Shown: positions 35,360 to 46,960, numbered from the stretch's first letter. The stretch is DNA of 64,000 nucleotides from Theropithecus gelada (GCF_003255815.1 NC_037673.1:163855427-163919426); one strand, 5' to 3'. Translations and numbers: made by a program. The notes: generated from the letters alone by a model not told the origin.

Positions 35360-35530
35360 TGAGCCCATAATACTCAATACCAGCATAATACTACCTCTAC
35401 TCCAAAGCTGCTGTTTTACATACAAGAAAACGGTGATCTAAAGAAGTTAAGAGGCTTTTCTGAGATCACACCAACAGAGGTAAGACTAGTGCCAAAGTAC
35501 CTATCCCCAACTTCTGAAGTTCAGTTTTTA
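35360..35530 (-). mobile_element. MIR SINE relic
   Basis: Reverse MIR traces: 'acaagaaaacggtgatctaa', 'agaagttaagaggcttttct', 'gagatcacacc'. Confidence 0.6.
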
Positions 35531-35724
35531 GTAAGCTGATGATCTGAATTGCTTATGTTTACATATGTAGCTGCTAACTTAAGCACATATATTTCTTTTA
35601 AACAGAAGGGCCCCTGAGGTTCTTTGCTTAAGACCAGAAAACTCTCTAATGTTTCACAAAGTCAGTATTTTAGACTCTGCTGCCCAGTCTCTAGACAGGA
35701 ATCTCAGTGTATCTTAATGGAAGT

Positions 35725-35935
35725 GGCTATCATGTATTGAGTATATATGTGCCAGTCACTCCACATGCATAGTGCCACAGAACCCGCAGGGAAGGCATCA
35801 TCTTTCTCTCCATATTGCATATGAGGACACTAAAGTTCAGAGGTAGAAACTTGCCCAAGGTCACATCTCATATGTACTAAGGGGTGTAGTGAGATCTTGA
35901 CCCCAGGTTTGCTTGACTTCATGTAACACTTGGTC
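35725..35935 (-). mobile_element. MIR SINE relic
   Basis: Reverse MIR: 'catgtattgagtatatatgt', 'gaggacactaaagttcagag', 'cttgcccaaggtcacatctc', 'gagatcttgaccccaggttt'. Confidence 0.85.
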
Positions 35936-35962
35936 TTGCGCTTGCTGCGTTGTTCTGGAGAA

Positions 35963-36100
35963 GTACAGTAATTTGTTTCCCACAAATATTTCCTAAATTA
36001 GAGAAAATCCCCCATAGTAGAAATAAGTCCACTATGCGCTGATGGACTTTGGGGATTTTCTCTAATTTAGGAAATATTTGTGGGAAACAAATTACTGTAC
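35963..36100. repeat. Perfect 50-bp inverted repeat (possible pogo/Tigger-type MITE)
   Basis: The left arm 35963-36012 and right arm 36051-36100 are exact reverse complements over 50 bases, separated by a 38-base loop. The loop holds a second 7-bp stem (aagtcca 36025-36031 / tggactt 36043-36049). If a TA target site is assumed (35964-35965, 36098-36099), the element is 132 bases and both ends start CAG, the hallmark of pogo/Tigger transposons. I do not recognise the family. Alternatively it arose by a template-switch mutation. A transcript would fold into a very stable hairpin. Confidence 0.9.
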
Positions 36101-36407
36101 CAAATAAAAATGCAGATGCAAACAAGGGTTTGATGAACAGGTAGGTAGAAAATAGCATCCATGGCCCTTTGGGGTTCTGCTCATAGGTTTTAGTATTTTC
36201 CCTGCTACTTAGTCCCTCATCTCATCTCTGAGATTTGGTAAAGCTAACTGGTGAGGACTCACCTGAGAGGACCTATGTCTTATCTCAAAGGTCCTTTTAA
36301 AAAATAATATGAGAAATATTCATCCACTTCTAGAACTAATGGTGAACAATCAGTAGTTAAAATCTAAAAAGCAGGCAAAAGGGTTACATATTTTAAATAA
36401 GTATCAA
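36101..36407. other. Unique non-coding DNA
   Basis: Nothing recognised. Confidence 0.4.
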
Positions 36408-36502
36408 TAACTATATTAATTATATATAATCATATGTAATATATGCAACATTTGTTATATATAATAAATATATATTATTTATATATAATAAATATATTAA
36501 TA
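36408..36502. repeat. AT-rich simple sequence
   Basis: About 95 bases made almost only of A and T (TATATAAT words). Confidence 0.9.
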
Positions 36503-36711
36503 GTTGATGACAACAAGGCTGGTTAAAGCAAAGGCTGCTTCATTTTATCCTTCTTGTGCCAAACGAATGGCATTCCTATATGATTCCCATAGTTTGCCAG
36601 TGTGTTCTATCTACATTATTTGGAGTAAGTCTGCAGCTTTCAGTACTGTGGTCTGCATTAAAGTGGGATGATTAGCATAATCTATACTGCACCCTTAAGA
36701 ATATGGGGGCT

Positions 36712-36994
36712 GGCCGGGCGCGGTGGCTCAAGCCTGTAATCCCAGCGCTGTGGGAGGCCGAGACGGGCGGATCACGAGGTCAGGAGATCGAGACCATCCT
36801 GGCTAACACGGTGAAACCCCGTCTCTACTAAAAAAAATACAAAAAACTAGCCGGGCGAGGTTGCGGGCGCCTGTAGTCCCAGCTACTCGGGAGGCTGAGG
36901 CAGGAGAATGGCGGGAACCCGGGAGGCGGAGCTTGCAGTGAGCTGTGATCCGGCCACTGCACTCCAGCCTGGGCGACAGAGCGAGACTCCGTCC

Positions 36995-37025
<31 letters not shown>
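36712..37025 (+). mobile_element. Young AluY, Old World monkey AluYR type
   Basis: Very little diverged full-length Alu with a 30-base pure A tail. Perfect 14-base target duplication (aagaatatgggggc) at 36697-36710 and 37024-37037. 'ggctcaagcctgtaatccc', 'aaaaaactagccgggcgagg' and 'gatccggccactgcactcc' are bases I know from AluYR copies of macaque/baboon rather than human AluY. This is the best taxonomic marker in the window. Confidence 0.93.
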
Positions 37026-37027
<2 letters not shown>

Positions 37028-37037
37028 ATATGGGGGC

Positions 37038-37834
37038 AATTAAACACTGAGCTTGACCTACTGCCCTCTTTTGTAGGGCAGAGATGATCCTGCACAGCAG
37101 AGGTGATTATAAATATCAGTTCTATTCATTCTTCCTCTCAACTGCTTCATCTTCCCTTCCTTCCTTCCTTCATCTCTTTTTCTTGACACTCTACACATGC
37201 AATTTTTAACCTCCAAAACTGGTGAGAAACTGACAGCATCAGGCTATCTTGCTGGAAATTGAAAATGCCAGTCAGATAGGGTCTCCAAATATCCAAGTAT
37301 CTGGATGTTTAGGGTGGTGTAGACAAATTAACCAGATGCTTCCATTGTGAATCTGGCTCTTTTTGGAGACCTGTGGAAACAACAAATATCTATACATAAA
37401 GAAAAAGATAATACTAACAAGCAAACAATTGCTTTGAAGTTCCATTGCAATTGTACTGTTGTATGTCTGGCAGCCATATCCAGTGTCTGAAAATTGTGGT
37501 CCTATTTGCTGTAACAAATCATTCCCACTGATTCCCATGTTGAAGTCTGAAACTTTACAGATGAAAAACCTATGTCAGGATATCCAAGGCAATTTCTGTA
37601 TTTTTAAATACAGAAATAGAAGTAGTGACCTGCTTGGTAAAGACTAACTAAAATGTCAAGTTGCTTCTGTGTGAAAATCAGAAAGTTTGCTGTGTGTTAC
37701 TATGAGAAACTAATCAGTCAATACTAAATGAATGTAATTTGGTAAACAAAACCTGTTACAACTAGAAATACTTAGCACATTTTTTAAAAATAAAAAGGGG
37801 GGCTGGACTTGATGTGAGAACTATTGACCAGGAA
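37038..37834. other. Unique non-coding DNA
   Basis: No gene or transposon recognised; a short (CCTT)n run near 37155-37171. Confidence 0.4.
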
Positions 37835-37847
37835 ATTCTTTGACCAG

Positions 37848-38155
37848 GCTGGGTGCAGTGTCTCACACTTTAGGATACCAAGGCAGGAGGATCGCTTGAG
37901 CCCAGAAGTTCAAGAACAGCCTGGGCAACATGCAAAAACCCCATCTCTACAAAAATAAAATACAAAAATTAGCTGGGCATGGTGGTGCACACCTGTGGTC
38001 CTAGCTACTCAGGAGGCTGAGGTTGGAGGATCACTTGAGCCCAGGAGACAGAGGTTGCACTGAGCCAAGATCATGCCACTGCACTCCAGCCTGGGCGACA
38101 GAGTGAGACCCTGTCTCACGAAAAAGAAAAAAGAGAAAAAAGAAAAGAAAAGAAA
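37848..38155 (+). mobile_element. AluJ-type SINE with internal deletion
   Basis: Forward Alu missing part of the usual 'gcctgtaatcccagcac' segment near its 5' end. The tail is (GAAAA)n. Imperfect target duplications attctttgaccag (37835-37847) and gttctatgaccag (38156-38168). Confidence 0.94.
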
Positions 38156-38327
38156 GTTCTATGACCAGTTCATACCAATCAACCACAACCATGTGAATCA
38201 ACCACAGCCATGATTCACTGTGCACCCAACTAAGTGCCATGCAGCAGTGAGGTCAAGACTGTACTTGTAGTGTATACAATCTAGGAGGGGGAATAAAGTT
38301 TTACACATTTGATGAATGTTACCAAAG

Positions 38328-38705
38328 TGTATTAGTCTGTTCTCACACTGTTAATAAAGACACACCCGAGCTGAGTAATTTATAAAGGAAAGAAGTTTAA
38401 TTGACTCACAGTTCAGAATGGCTGGGGAGGCCTCAGGAAATTTACAATCATGGTGGAAGGAGAAACAAGCATGTCCTTCTTCACATGGCAGCAGCAAGGA
38501 GAAGTACAGAGTGAGGGGTGGGGAGAAAGCCCCCTTATGGAAGCATCAGATCTCATGAGAACTCACTCAGTATCACAAGAACAGGAGGGAATAAACAGCC
38601 CCCGTGATTCAATTATCTCCACCTGGTCCCTCCCATGACGCGTGAGGATTATGGGAACTACAATTCAAGATGAGATTTGGGTGGGGACACAGCCAAATCA
38701 TATCA
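38328..38705 (-). mobile_element. Solo THE1-type MaLR LTR
   Basis: Complete reverse LTR of about 378 bases, running from tgtattagtctgttctcaca to aaatcatatca. An exact 5-base target duplication caaag sits at 38323-38327 and 38706-38710. No internal region is present, so this is a solo LTR left by recombination between two LTRs. Contains no viral gene. Confidence 0.96.
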
Positions 38706-38710
38706 CAAAG

Positions 38711-39285
38711 GAACTTGGAGATATCCATGTAGAATTTCTGCTTCTAACCAAACAGAATTTGAACAGGAGAGCCATTTACTTATAGTTAGTGATTTCATAG
38801 GGGTCAAAAATGCAATATCCTCAAAATTATCCATTTTGGCAAAACAATTTACAAATCCTATTTTGCTCACTTCTTTGGGTTAAGGTATTTAAGGTCTCAG
38901 TAAAAGATAATGCTGTAAAACAGTAAAACAATGATGTCAAGCCGTTATGAAACCGTAAAAACTCTGCTCTAATAAATGTGTTGGATTAGCAGCCAGTCAC
39001 CTAGGACCTCCACAGAAGCCCTGGCTCAGGAAAATAAAAAATCCCCTGAGGGTCTGAAGGGAGGAATTTGGAGAGGAAGGAATCCCCGAAATGCATACTT
39101 CCAGATGAGGGACCCCCGGTGAGAACTTGAGAAGTCTTGTTCCTATCTGAAGACCCGGAGGCTGAAAGAGATGTTGAAAGGCAGCCACACCAGACAATTC
39201 TGATGGGGAAGTCAGCCTTCCCTAGCCAGTGAACTAGCCTGGTAAAATGCCTACTAGATCTGGCTGCAGAAAAGCACAAGTCTCC
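38711..39285. other. Unique non-coding DNA
   Basis: Nothing recognised. The reverse frame 39001-39279 is open for 92 codons but shows no known domain. Confidence 0.4.
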
Positions 39286-39287
39286 CT

Positions 39288-39394
39288 ACTGAATGGCAGC
39301 AAAAATGAAGCAGAGTTTCTGAGATTTGCCCAAGGCCATAGAAGCAGTCCGCCTCACACCTGGGATTGGAATTCAGATCTTTCTGCCTTCCAGA
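39288..39394 (-). mobile_element. Possible MIR relic
   Basis: Weak reverse-MIR traces: 'gagatttgcccaaggccata', 'cctgggattggaattcagat'. Confidence 0.45.
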
Positions 39395-39690
39395 AAGACA
39401 ACGCCTGTCGCTGCCGATCGTGTCCTATTTTTAAGTTCATTAGTTAACCTCTGGGTACTTAGCCAGTTCCAAGAGCCAGTGTGTCAAAGCGTTTTTAAAT
39501 GGACGAGCCTAAAGTGATCATCGTCTGGTCGGCCCGGCTCACCCCCTGAGCTCCTGCAAATGTTCCGTGGTTCATACAGAGGCGGGCTGCTCATCAACAA
39601 GTTTCTCTGGGAGGTGGGAAGCATCTTTCTTCTGATCAGAACATGCCTGTCACAGAGCGCCGGCGGCTACCAAGCAGTGCCTGCTCGAAA
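39395..39690. promoter_or_regulatory. CpG cluster in unique DNA
   Basis: Roughly a dozen CpGs in about 300 bases outside any Alu (for example cgctgccgatcg, cgtctggtcggcccgg, gcgccggcgg), unusual for this AT-rich window. Could be a small CpG-rich element, promoter or conserved exon. No splice or domain evidence. Confidence 0.3.
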
Positions 39691-39842
39691 GAGCCACTGC
39701 CCCAGCCTGGGAGTCCAAAATCTGTCTTCTGGCAGAGGCTTTAACTGTTTGGCTGCTGCTTAGGAAGGTCCATGCTGGTACCTCCCAGGAAGAGAGAACC
39801 CAGCTGGGAAGCTGCCAGTTGCAGGCAATCTTCTCCTTCATT

Positions 39843-40060
39843 TCAACTTAACAAGTATTTAATGTGTACCCGCTGAGGGTCCAGTCCTTTGGGGTATGCA
39901 GCCCTCTGGAGGTCTACAATCATGCTGGGGAGTCCAGACACAAGCAGGAGGCAACCAGATGATACATCAAGGCTCTACATAATTAAGAGCTCTGCAGTCA
40001 CGGCTACAGGAATTCAGGGATGTTCAGGGCTCTTGATGTAGCACTGCCTCTGCAAAAGGA
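39843..40060 (-). mobile_element. L2 LINE relic, 3' end
   Basis: Reverse L2 traces: 'aacaagtatttaatgtgtac', 'cgctgagggtccag', then 'gtctacaatcatgctgggga'. Confidence 0.5.
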
Positions 40061-40890
40061 CGACTAGCAGTATTTAGGAAGGACCTAAAGACATTGTTTC
40101 TGCCCTATCAGGGTTCTTTGTCTCACACTAGGGCACAGGCAAAAAAATCAGGCAAAATGAGACCTCTGCTTAAACGGAGAGCTCATGAAAATGAATGGGG
40201 CTCCCCTGATGCACAAGATTCTTCTCCAGACAGTTCCATGGGGGCACTGAGCTGATCCCTGTCACTCTGAGGTCAAAGGGAAGGCTAACTTGGCCTCGGC
40301 TGTCGTGGCTGTGTTGTTAATCAACCTTTCCATGCTAAACTCCCAGCTCCAATTTGCCTCCTTTTTCTTGTGCTGATACTTGTTTTATTTTGTCCTTGCT
40401 TTTCAGCATTTGCTGGGCACCCACAGGGTTCCTGGCACTCTAGCAAGTGCCTGGGTGGCAGTGGAGTCATAACTCAGAAGACAGGATGCTGTGCGTGACT
40501 GCTTGATATCTAGCAATGCAGTAGCATGGTGGAAGTTTCTGGCTGTGTTAAATTCTAATTGTTTATATAATAAGAGTGTAGCATTGGGGCGCTGTTATAG
40601 CGTGGAGTGATGTGTTGAGCTTGAGCTTACATGGTGTTAGATCAGCTTTCTCACACTTCTGATATCCTCTCACCTCCTAGAAGAGTGACTTCTTGAGCTA
40701 GGCAATTTGCTTTTAGAAGATTTATTGTTAAGTCTGATTAAGTAATTATTAGTAAAATAATTTGTTGGATGTCTGTCCCTCTTGCAAAACTGTAATTCTT
40801 ATGCAGGCTCTGACACAATGTGGATTCTTCATCATTGCAGCCCCAGTGTCTTAAACAGATTTGTGATGAAATAATCGATAAATATTTATT
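40061..40890. other. Unique non-coding DNA
   Basis: Nothing recognised. Confidence 0.4.
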
Positions 40891-40898
40891 AAAGTGAT

Positions 40899-41285
40899 TA
40901 TATTATTTTCCTATGGATACCATACGAAAATTCCACAAGCTGAGTGGCTCAAACAACAGAAATTTATTTCCTCTCAGTTCTGGAGGCTGGAAGTCCAAGG
41001 TCAAGGTGTCAGCAGGTTTGGTTTCTCCCGAGGCCTCTCTCCTACCTCCTCACAGCATGCTCACATGGCCTTTCCTTGTGCACCCTCATCCCTGGCATTT
41101 CTCTGTGTGTCCAAATTTCCTCTTCTTATAAGGACACCAATCAGATTAGATAAGGGCCCACCTGAAAGTCCCCGTTTTAACTTAATCACCTCTTTAAAGG
41201 CCCTATCTCCAAATATAGTCCCATACTGAGGAACTGGGGTTAGGGCTTCAACATATGAATGGGGGACACCATTCATTCTATAACA
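40899..41285 (-). mobile_element. MLT1-type MaLR LTR
   Basis: Complete-looking reverse LTR: 'caacagaaatttatttcctc', 'cagttctggaggctggaagt', 'cttcttataaggacaccaat', 'ctttaaaggccctatctcca', 'ggcttcaacatatgaatggg'. Possible 5-base target duplication gtgat/gggat (40894-40898, 41286-41290). Confidence 0.93.
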
Positions 41286-43094
41286 GGGATGAATGATAGA
41301 AACAGAATGAAGTACATTGTAGAAAATTGGATAATATTAAAGTGGATAAACTAGAGAATAATGTACATAAATACGATATTAAAATGAGTTAAGGTTATTC
41401 CTTGCAATAGTAGCCCTCTCCCTCATTTGTTCCCTTGGCTAGGAAAGGACAGGGTGGCTTTGCAGTCAGCAGGCCAGGAATGGTGTTCTAGCCATGGGTA
41501 GGGTGTAGATTAGTTCTGTAATTCGGGAATACTCTATTTCTATTTCTAGGCTTTTGTTCTTTATTCTACAAAATAAAGGGATTGGGCTCACGAAGTCACT
41601 CAGTGATCCTATGAAAAGCTGAACCACAATGGACATATTCCTTATGGCTTTTCTGTTTGACTAAGAGTGATAATCTGCAGTAATGCTCTTTCCTCCAAGG
41701 CTCATGGAGAGAAAGGAGAGACCCAAAGTCTACTTTGTCTTTTCCTTAGTAGGATTCCAGTTACATGTAAGTCAGAGAGTCAGAGAAGCAAAAATCTCTA
41801 CCCTAGGAAGCAATAAGCAACTCCCTAAATGGGAGAAAAGCCAGCAAATTCTCCTAGTTCCCATCTTACTGGCAGGGAGCAAGTCTGTGCTGCCTTGTAT
41901 TTGTCTTCTCCTATCTGAGTGATGATGGACTTTAGGAGATACAGTGTTAAAGGTAGCAGTAAGGACCATGAATCCACAAAACAAGAAGTCAAACCCTAGT
42001 TCCCCTGCCGACTTGCTCCCAAGCTCAGAATACCTAACTGGTGAAATCCCATCTAAGACCACTTTTCACCCTATTCCACTGATGTTTCCCATTCTTCCCT
42101 GTTTGGAGTGCATAGTTGAGACATTACCATGAGCACTGAAATGGCACAATAGACACATGGAACTTCCTCCCCATCCCCAGTGCAGCCTTCCAGCAATGTG
42201 TAATAACTAATTACTTGTGACCCTCTCTTCCCCTTGTTATCTCCTGGAAATAGTTGTTTTTCTGTCTAAGAACTTGCTACAGATGCTACTAAAATAAAAT
42301 CCCTGGGATAATTAGCAGATGCGAGGGTTTCTGCAATGTTTCATTAGTGAGCGGTGCTGGTCTAGGAGGCTGCCAGCTTGCTTACTGCACTCAAAAAGCA
42401 GGGTTGTAGCTGCCGTTGTTTTGACTTGCATATGTTCTTCCCATTTTCAATTACCACCCCTTTGCCCAAGAAATCACCTCTCCAAATCGACAATGACTTT
42501 CCAAATCTATATGTCTTTGCTTTTCCAGTTACTGCCTTCTCTTCATTTACCCAGTCACATTGGGTTATGGAAACACAAATGCAGAAACGTGCTCAAATCA
42601 TTGTGATCTCAGAAATTCAGAGCAGTTTGCATTTCAGCCTAAGGCAGCAGCTTCTAAACTATACTGAATAGAACTTGGGAAACCTCACACACCCACAACT
42701 GATAGAATGCTTCTCTTGTGTGTTCTTGGATTGTGCAGTCAATTGACATTTTGTTGACTCTACTTCTCTTCAATTTCCCTTTCTATATAATTTCAATTCT
42801 CCTTCTTCTAGGATCTCTCATTGCTATTTCCAGTGGCTTTATACCATGGCTCAGCCAATCTTTGAGAAATAATGCCAGGCCTCTCAGTTCTTTTCTATCC
42901 CTCATCCTACCTGATTCCTATCTTACCTTTGCAAATACAATTGGGGTACTGCCAAGATAAGAATAACACTTTAGACTCAGTTACTGGGCCTAGGGACCCA
43001 TGAGAGGGATCTGATATAGCTCAATCAGAAGTTGGCCCTCTTCTTTATTCTGCAAGATTGATGATCAGGACAATCCTTCCTCTTACTGAAACAA
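41286..43094. other. Unique non-coding DNA
   Basis: About 1.8 kb with no recognised transposon or gene; open frames up to 97 codons lack known domains. Confidence 0.4.
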
Positions 43095-43566
43095 TATGCC
43101 TAACCTAGTTTTCAAATTCCCTCTTGGTGACCCCTCGGCCCTCCTTGACTTCATCAGCACCCATTGCTTCCTCCCACTACTGGGCTCCAACCACCTCAGT
43201 CTTTTGTCAACCCTGCAGATGTGCCAAGCTCATTCCCATCTCAGAACCTTGGCACTTACTGTTTCCTCTTTGTTGTACACTCTTTCCCTATAGCTGCATC
43301 TTGTCCTTCTCCTCAATCTGAGAAGCTCACCGTATGCTCAGATGTTACCTCCTTGAAAAAGCCTTCCCTGAAGTTAAGTGATTTTGCCCGCTCCACCCTG
43401 TCCCTGTCTTTTCCACGGTGAAATTCTTTTTTCTTCTTAACCTTGTTACTGTCAAGAGTGAGCTCCACGAAGGTTGGCACTTTACGTTGTGGCCACTATT
43501 TTTTTGCAGCATCCTTAACTGTGCCTGTCCCAGATTAGATGCTCAACAAATACATGTTGAATGGAT
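43095..43566 (+). mobile_element. L2 LINE relic
   Basis: Forward L2: 'gatgtgccaagctcattccc', 'tcagaaccttggcacttact', 'cagatgttacctccttgaaa', 'gccttccctgaagttaag', 'gagtgagctccacgaaggtt' and 'agatgctcaacaaatacatg'. Good 3' end. Confidence 0.9.
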
Positions 43567-44928
43567 AGATTTAGGAGAATAGGGTTAACAAAGGATGAGT
43601 TAGAGAGGAAAATAAGATTCATGATCTCCAAAAAATTAATCAGTGATGAAATGGCCTTGTTGATTCAGGTTTTAGCATTTAAAGTGTGTTGTTCTCTTTG
43701 ATTTTCCAATTGTGGGTGATCTCTGAAAAGGGGCAATGTCTATAGCAAATCTGCGTGGGTTTCACAAAAAGTCTTCAACTGTCACCTCTACACAAATTCC
43801 TCTCAGATCTACGTGTCCAGAAATGGAGGCCCCTGATCACAGCATCTTCCCTCATTTTCAGATTCTGCTATTACCTCAGATTCAACATATTGAAAATATC
43901 AGTTACTTCCGGTTCAGCGACTCAGTCTACCTTCTCACTTGCCTTGTTAACATACCACCCATCTTCCACCTTTCTTCTCAAGAAGAAAAAAACCAGACCT
44001 CTCTGACGCTTCACCATCGTCAGCCCCTCATTCCCAATGTATCTAAAAGGAGCTGTGCCACTTTTTACAAAATCAACCCTCATGCATTCGGCACCTGTTA
44101 TTATTTCTAGAAACTGTATTAAGCCTGTGGACAAACAGGGCCCTGGTGGTCATGGTATTTGAAGCCACCCTTTTCTGTTTTGATTGGATGCAGGAACAAT
44201 GAGTACACAGCACACCCAGAGTCCATCCCTTGTCATATGAAGTCCCTCTTTCTTCAAGGACAGCCTCCTACCTGTATCTTGCAGATTATTGCCAAAAGAA
44301 ATATCCTAAGTGGTAATTAATGGTTCTACTTTATCTTCATGAACCTAAACTAACTCTGTCATAAGCCTAGAGTTTTTTTTTATGCTGAGCTTTTGAAACT
44401 CTTTATAATCTGACATTCACTCTTAACTAATTCCCATATTCCCCCAATAATTCTCAGTTTTCCAGCCAAGATATTTGGAGCTCACTATCCCCTTAACTTT
44501 TATTTTTATTCCTATAGTACTTACCACAGAATTTAAATTTGAATGGAATCTTACATATTATTTAACCCAACCTCCTCATAGATGAATTAAAAAAAAAAGA
44601 ACCTGAATTTCACGGGCTTAAAGTCAGAAAGCTAATTTTAAAAATAGTGTTTCCTGATTTTTAAGGTTCTTCACCCAAAATATTATCATTTTTTCTTGCT
44701 ATGTATATGTCCATGTGGCCAGTATGTTAGCAGCTCCTATCAGAAACCAATCAAAGTTCTCAAACAAAATGGCATTAAGAGAGAGGTTTTGTTGAGTAAA
44801 CCATGGAAGAAGAAAAAGGGAAGGAGGAGACATTGGACTAAAAGGACTCGTGTTTGCAGATTTGAGTATCTGTGTTCCATTCATTCAAATTTGCCATCTG
44901 GATCATTAGAATATAAGATGCCTATGTT
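43567..44928. other. Mostly unique DNA
   Basis: No gene. 44540-44640 has a faint reverse MIR/MIR3-like text ('acccaacctcctcatagatg'). Forward open frame 43736-44110 (124 codons) has no recognisable domain. Confidence 0.4.
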
Positions 44929-45207
44929 TTGGTAGGCTGAGGCAGAAGAATCACTTGAGGTCAGCAGTTTGAGGCCAGCCTGGGCAACCTACCTACCATC
45001 TCTACCAAAAAAAAAAAAAAAAGAGAGAGAGAGAAAATTAGCTGGGCGTGGTAGCATGTGCCTGTAGTCCCACTACTCAGGAGGCTAAGGCAGAAGCACA
45101 ACTTGAGCCCAGGGGTTTGATGCTGAATGAGCTGTGATCATGCCACTGCATTCCAGCCTGGGTGCTGGGTGACAGAGTGAGACCTTGTCTTAAAAAAACA
45201 ACACCAA
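44929..45207 (+). mobile_element. AluJ-type SINE, 5'-truncated
   Basis: Begins at the 'ggtaggctgaggcagaagaa' position of the left arm. The central A-tract is expanded and followed by (GA)n. The right arm 'gagctgtgatcatgccactg' is AluJ-like, with a small doubling of 'gggtgctgggtgac'. Confidence 0.93.
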
Positions 45208-46094
45208 CACCCATTCTGAGTCACCATATCGTTAGCAATCCAAATCTTTGACTTCCTCTCAACACCAAACAAAACAATATACACCTACATATAGTTGTTT
45301 TTTGTCTTTTAGCATAAGACCTGGGACTACACTTACTGGGGAGTAGCTGAGGCTAGAGTGTAAAAGTCCAATAGTTGTTGACTAATAGTGCCTCAGTGGT
45401 AGTTCCAATATGCCAGTTAATGCATAATGTCTCCCCGCATGAAACCTGATCAAAAAGCTTTAAAGCTGCTTGGCCCCTACTGTTTGCAGAGGAAAACATG
45501 GGGACTGAGGGCCTCAGAAGGAGGGGCAATGTGAGCGCATTGAGTGACTAGGCAAGACATCATTTGTAGAAAGGCAAAAAGAGACATCATTCTCAAAATG
45601 CACCACGTTGCAAAGAGGTCACGATTCTTAAATGATGTTTAAGGTAACTATTCAAACCGACAAAAAGGCTTATCAAAAAAATTAAATAAATAAATAAGTT
45701 TTTAAAAAGCAATCTCTTCTTTTTCTTCCCTGTGTTTGAAAACCTTCCCATTAAGAGAACACAATATGCGATGGCAAACATGGCTCAGTCTCATCAGGAA
45801 AAGAGAAAATTGTTTGAAATAAACCTCAAAGAGAAAGAAAAAAGCTGTCATTTTCTTTAAGGACACTATTATGTTCTTATTGACAAGACAAAAGAGTAAT
45901 AAAGTTAAATTATAGCAACTATAAGCTTGATAGTTTGGTTGGAGAGAAATAGAGAAACCTTTGCTATTAAAAAGAAAAAGAAAGAAGAAAAAGTAGATCT
46001 TTTAATCAGTCCCTACTGAAGTTATGTCTACTGCCCTTACCCCTCATTGAGAGCATTCTTGAATCTGTTCCAGGGACAACATTCTTACCTCATT
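45208..46094. other. Unique non-coding DNA
   Basis: Nothing recognised beyond short A-rich runs ((AAAT)n near 45680, (GAAA)-rich near 45970). Confidence 0.4.
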
Positions 46095-46255
46095 GATACA
46101 ATCCAGGAATGATAAAACTGGAAGTGAGCTTGCATAATCATTATGCTGGAGTCTCTTGTTTTATAATTGGAGAAACTGATGTCTGTAGCAGTCAGTGACT
46201 TGCCTGTGCTCACCCAGCCTTTAAATTTCAAGGTTAAATTCTAGAAACCAGCGGG
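46095..46255 (-). mobile_element. Probable MIR relic
   Basis: Weak reverse MIR: 'ttataattggagaaactgat', 'cagtgacttgcctgtgctca', 'cccagcc'. Confidence 0.5.
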
Positions 46256-46960
46256 AGCTAAAACTTATTTTCTCCAGACACAGAATCTATTTATTCAGCC
46301 TTATTATGAAATCATCATGCTAACAACAAATTCATGGTGATTATCCTGAAATCTATCTCCAAGCATATTTGGAGATTCTGAGCATACTTCCTAAGCTCTC
46401 AAGAATTCAGGGTCCCAAATTCCTCCTCCCTGTCTGGACTAGGCATCAGGCAGTTGAAGAAAAAGTGTCAGATAATCCCCATCCTTCCTCACTGCTGTAC
46501 CTTGATGACAGTCAACACCTCTTACCCACACAGTCTCTTGTTGGAACAGGAACAGTGCCTCTCTGGCCCCTGTTGTGAAAAGAATGAAGCAAAAAGACCC
46601 TCCTAGCCATGAATGAGTTATGGGACTCTTCAGAACTGCAGTGAGAGAGGCCAGACACCTTAGAAGTGACAAGTTCTCCCTTATAATATATAGTAGGAGT
46701 TCAGAAAAAGGAAAATGCAATAATTTTTAAGTACTTTGGGCCATTTTCCTCTCTTGCTTCTCTCCTGGAGAAGTCTGAACACGTTTTTATTTGGAAAGGT
46801 GCATTGTGACATTTTAGATCGTTCCTTCCACCTATTAATAGCTCTGGCTGCCCCAGGTGCTCATTTTCAAGACACCCTCAGAGAAGGGGGACTTCTGGCA
46901 GCCACTCTGCGCTGACAGCTTCGGGGAAATGGCAGGTTTTAATTGATGTATTGTGGGCAC

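Noticed and set aside
43736..44110. 124-codon + strand frame
   Set aside because: No domain or codon pattern suggestive of a gene; overlapping frames are open as well.
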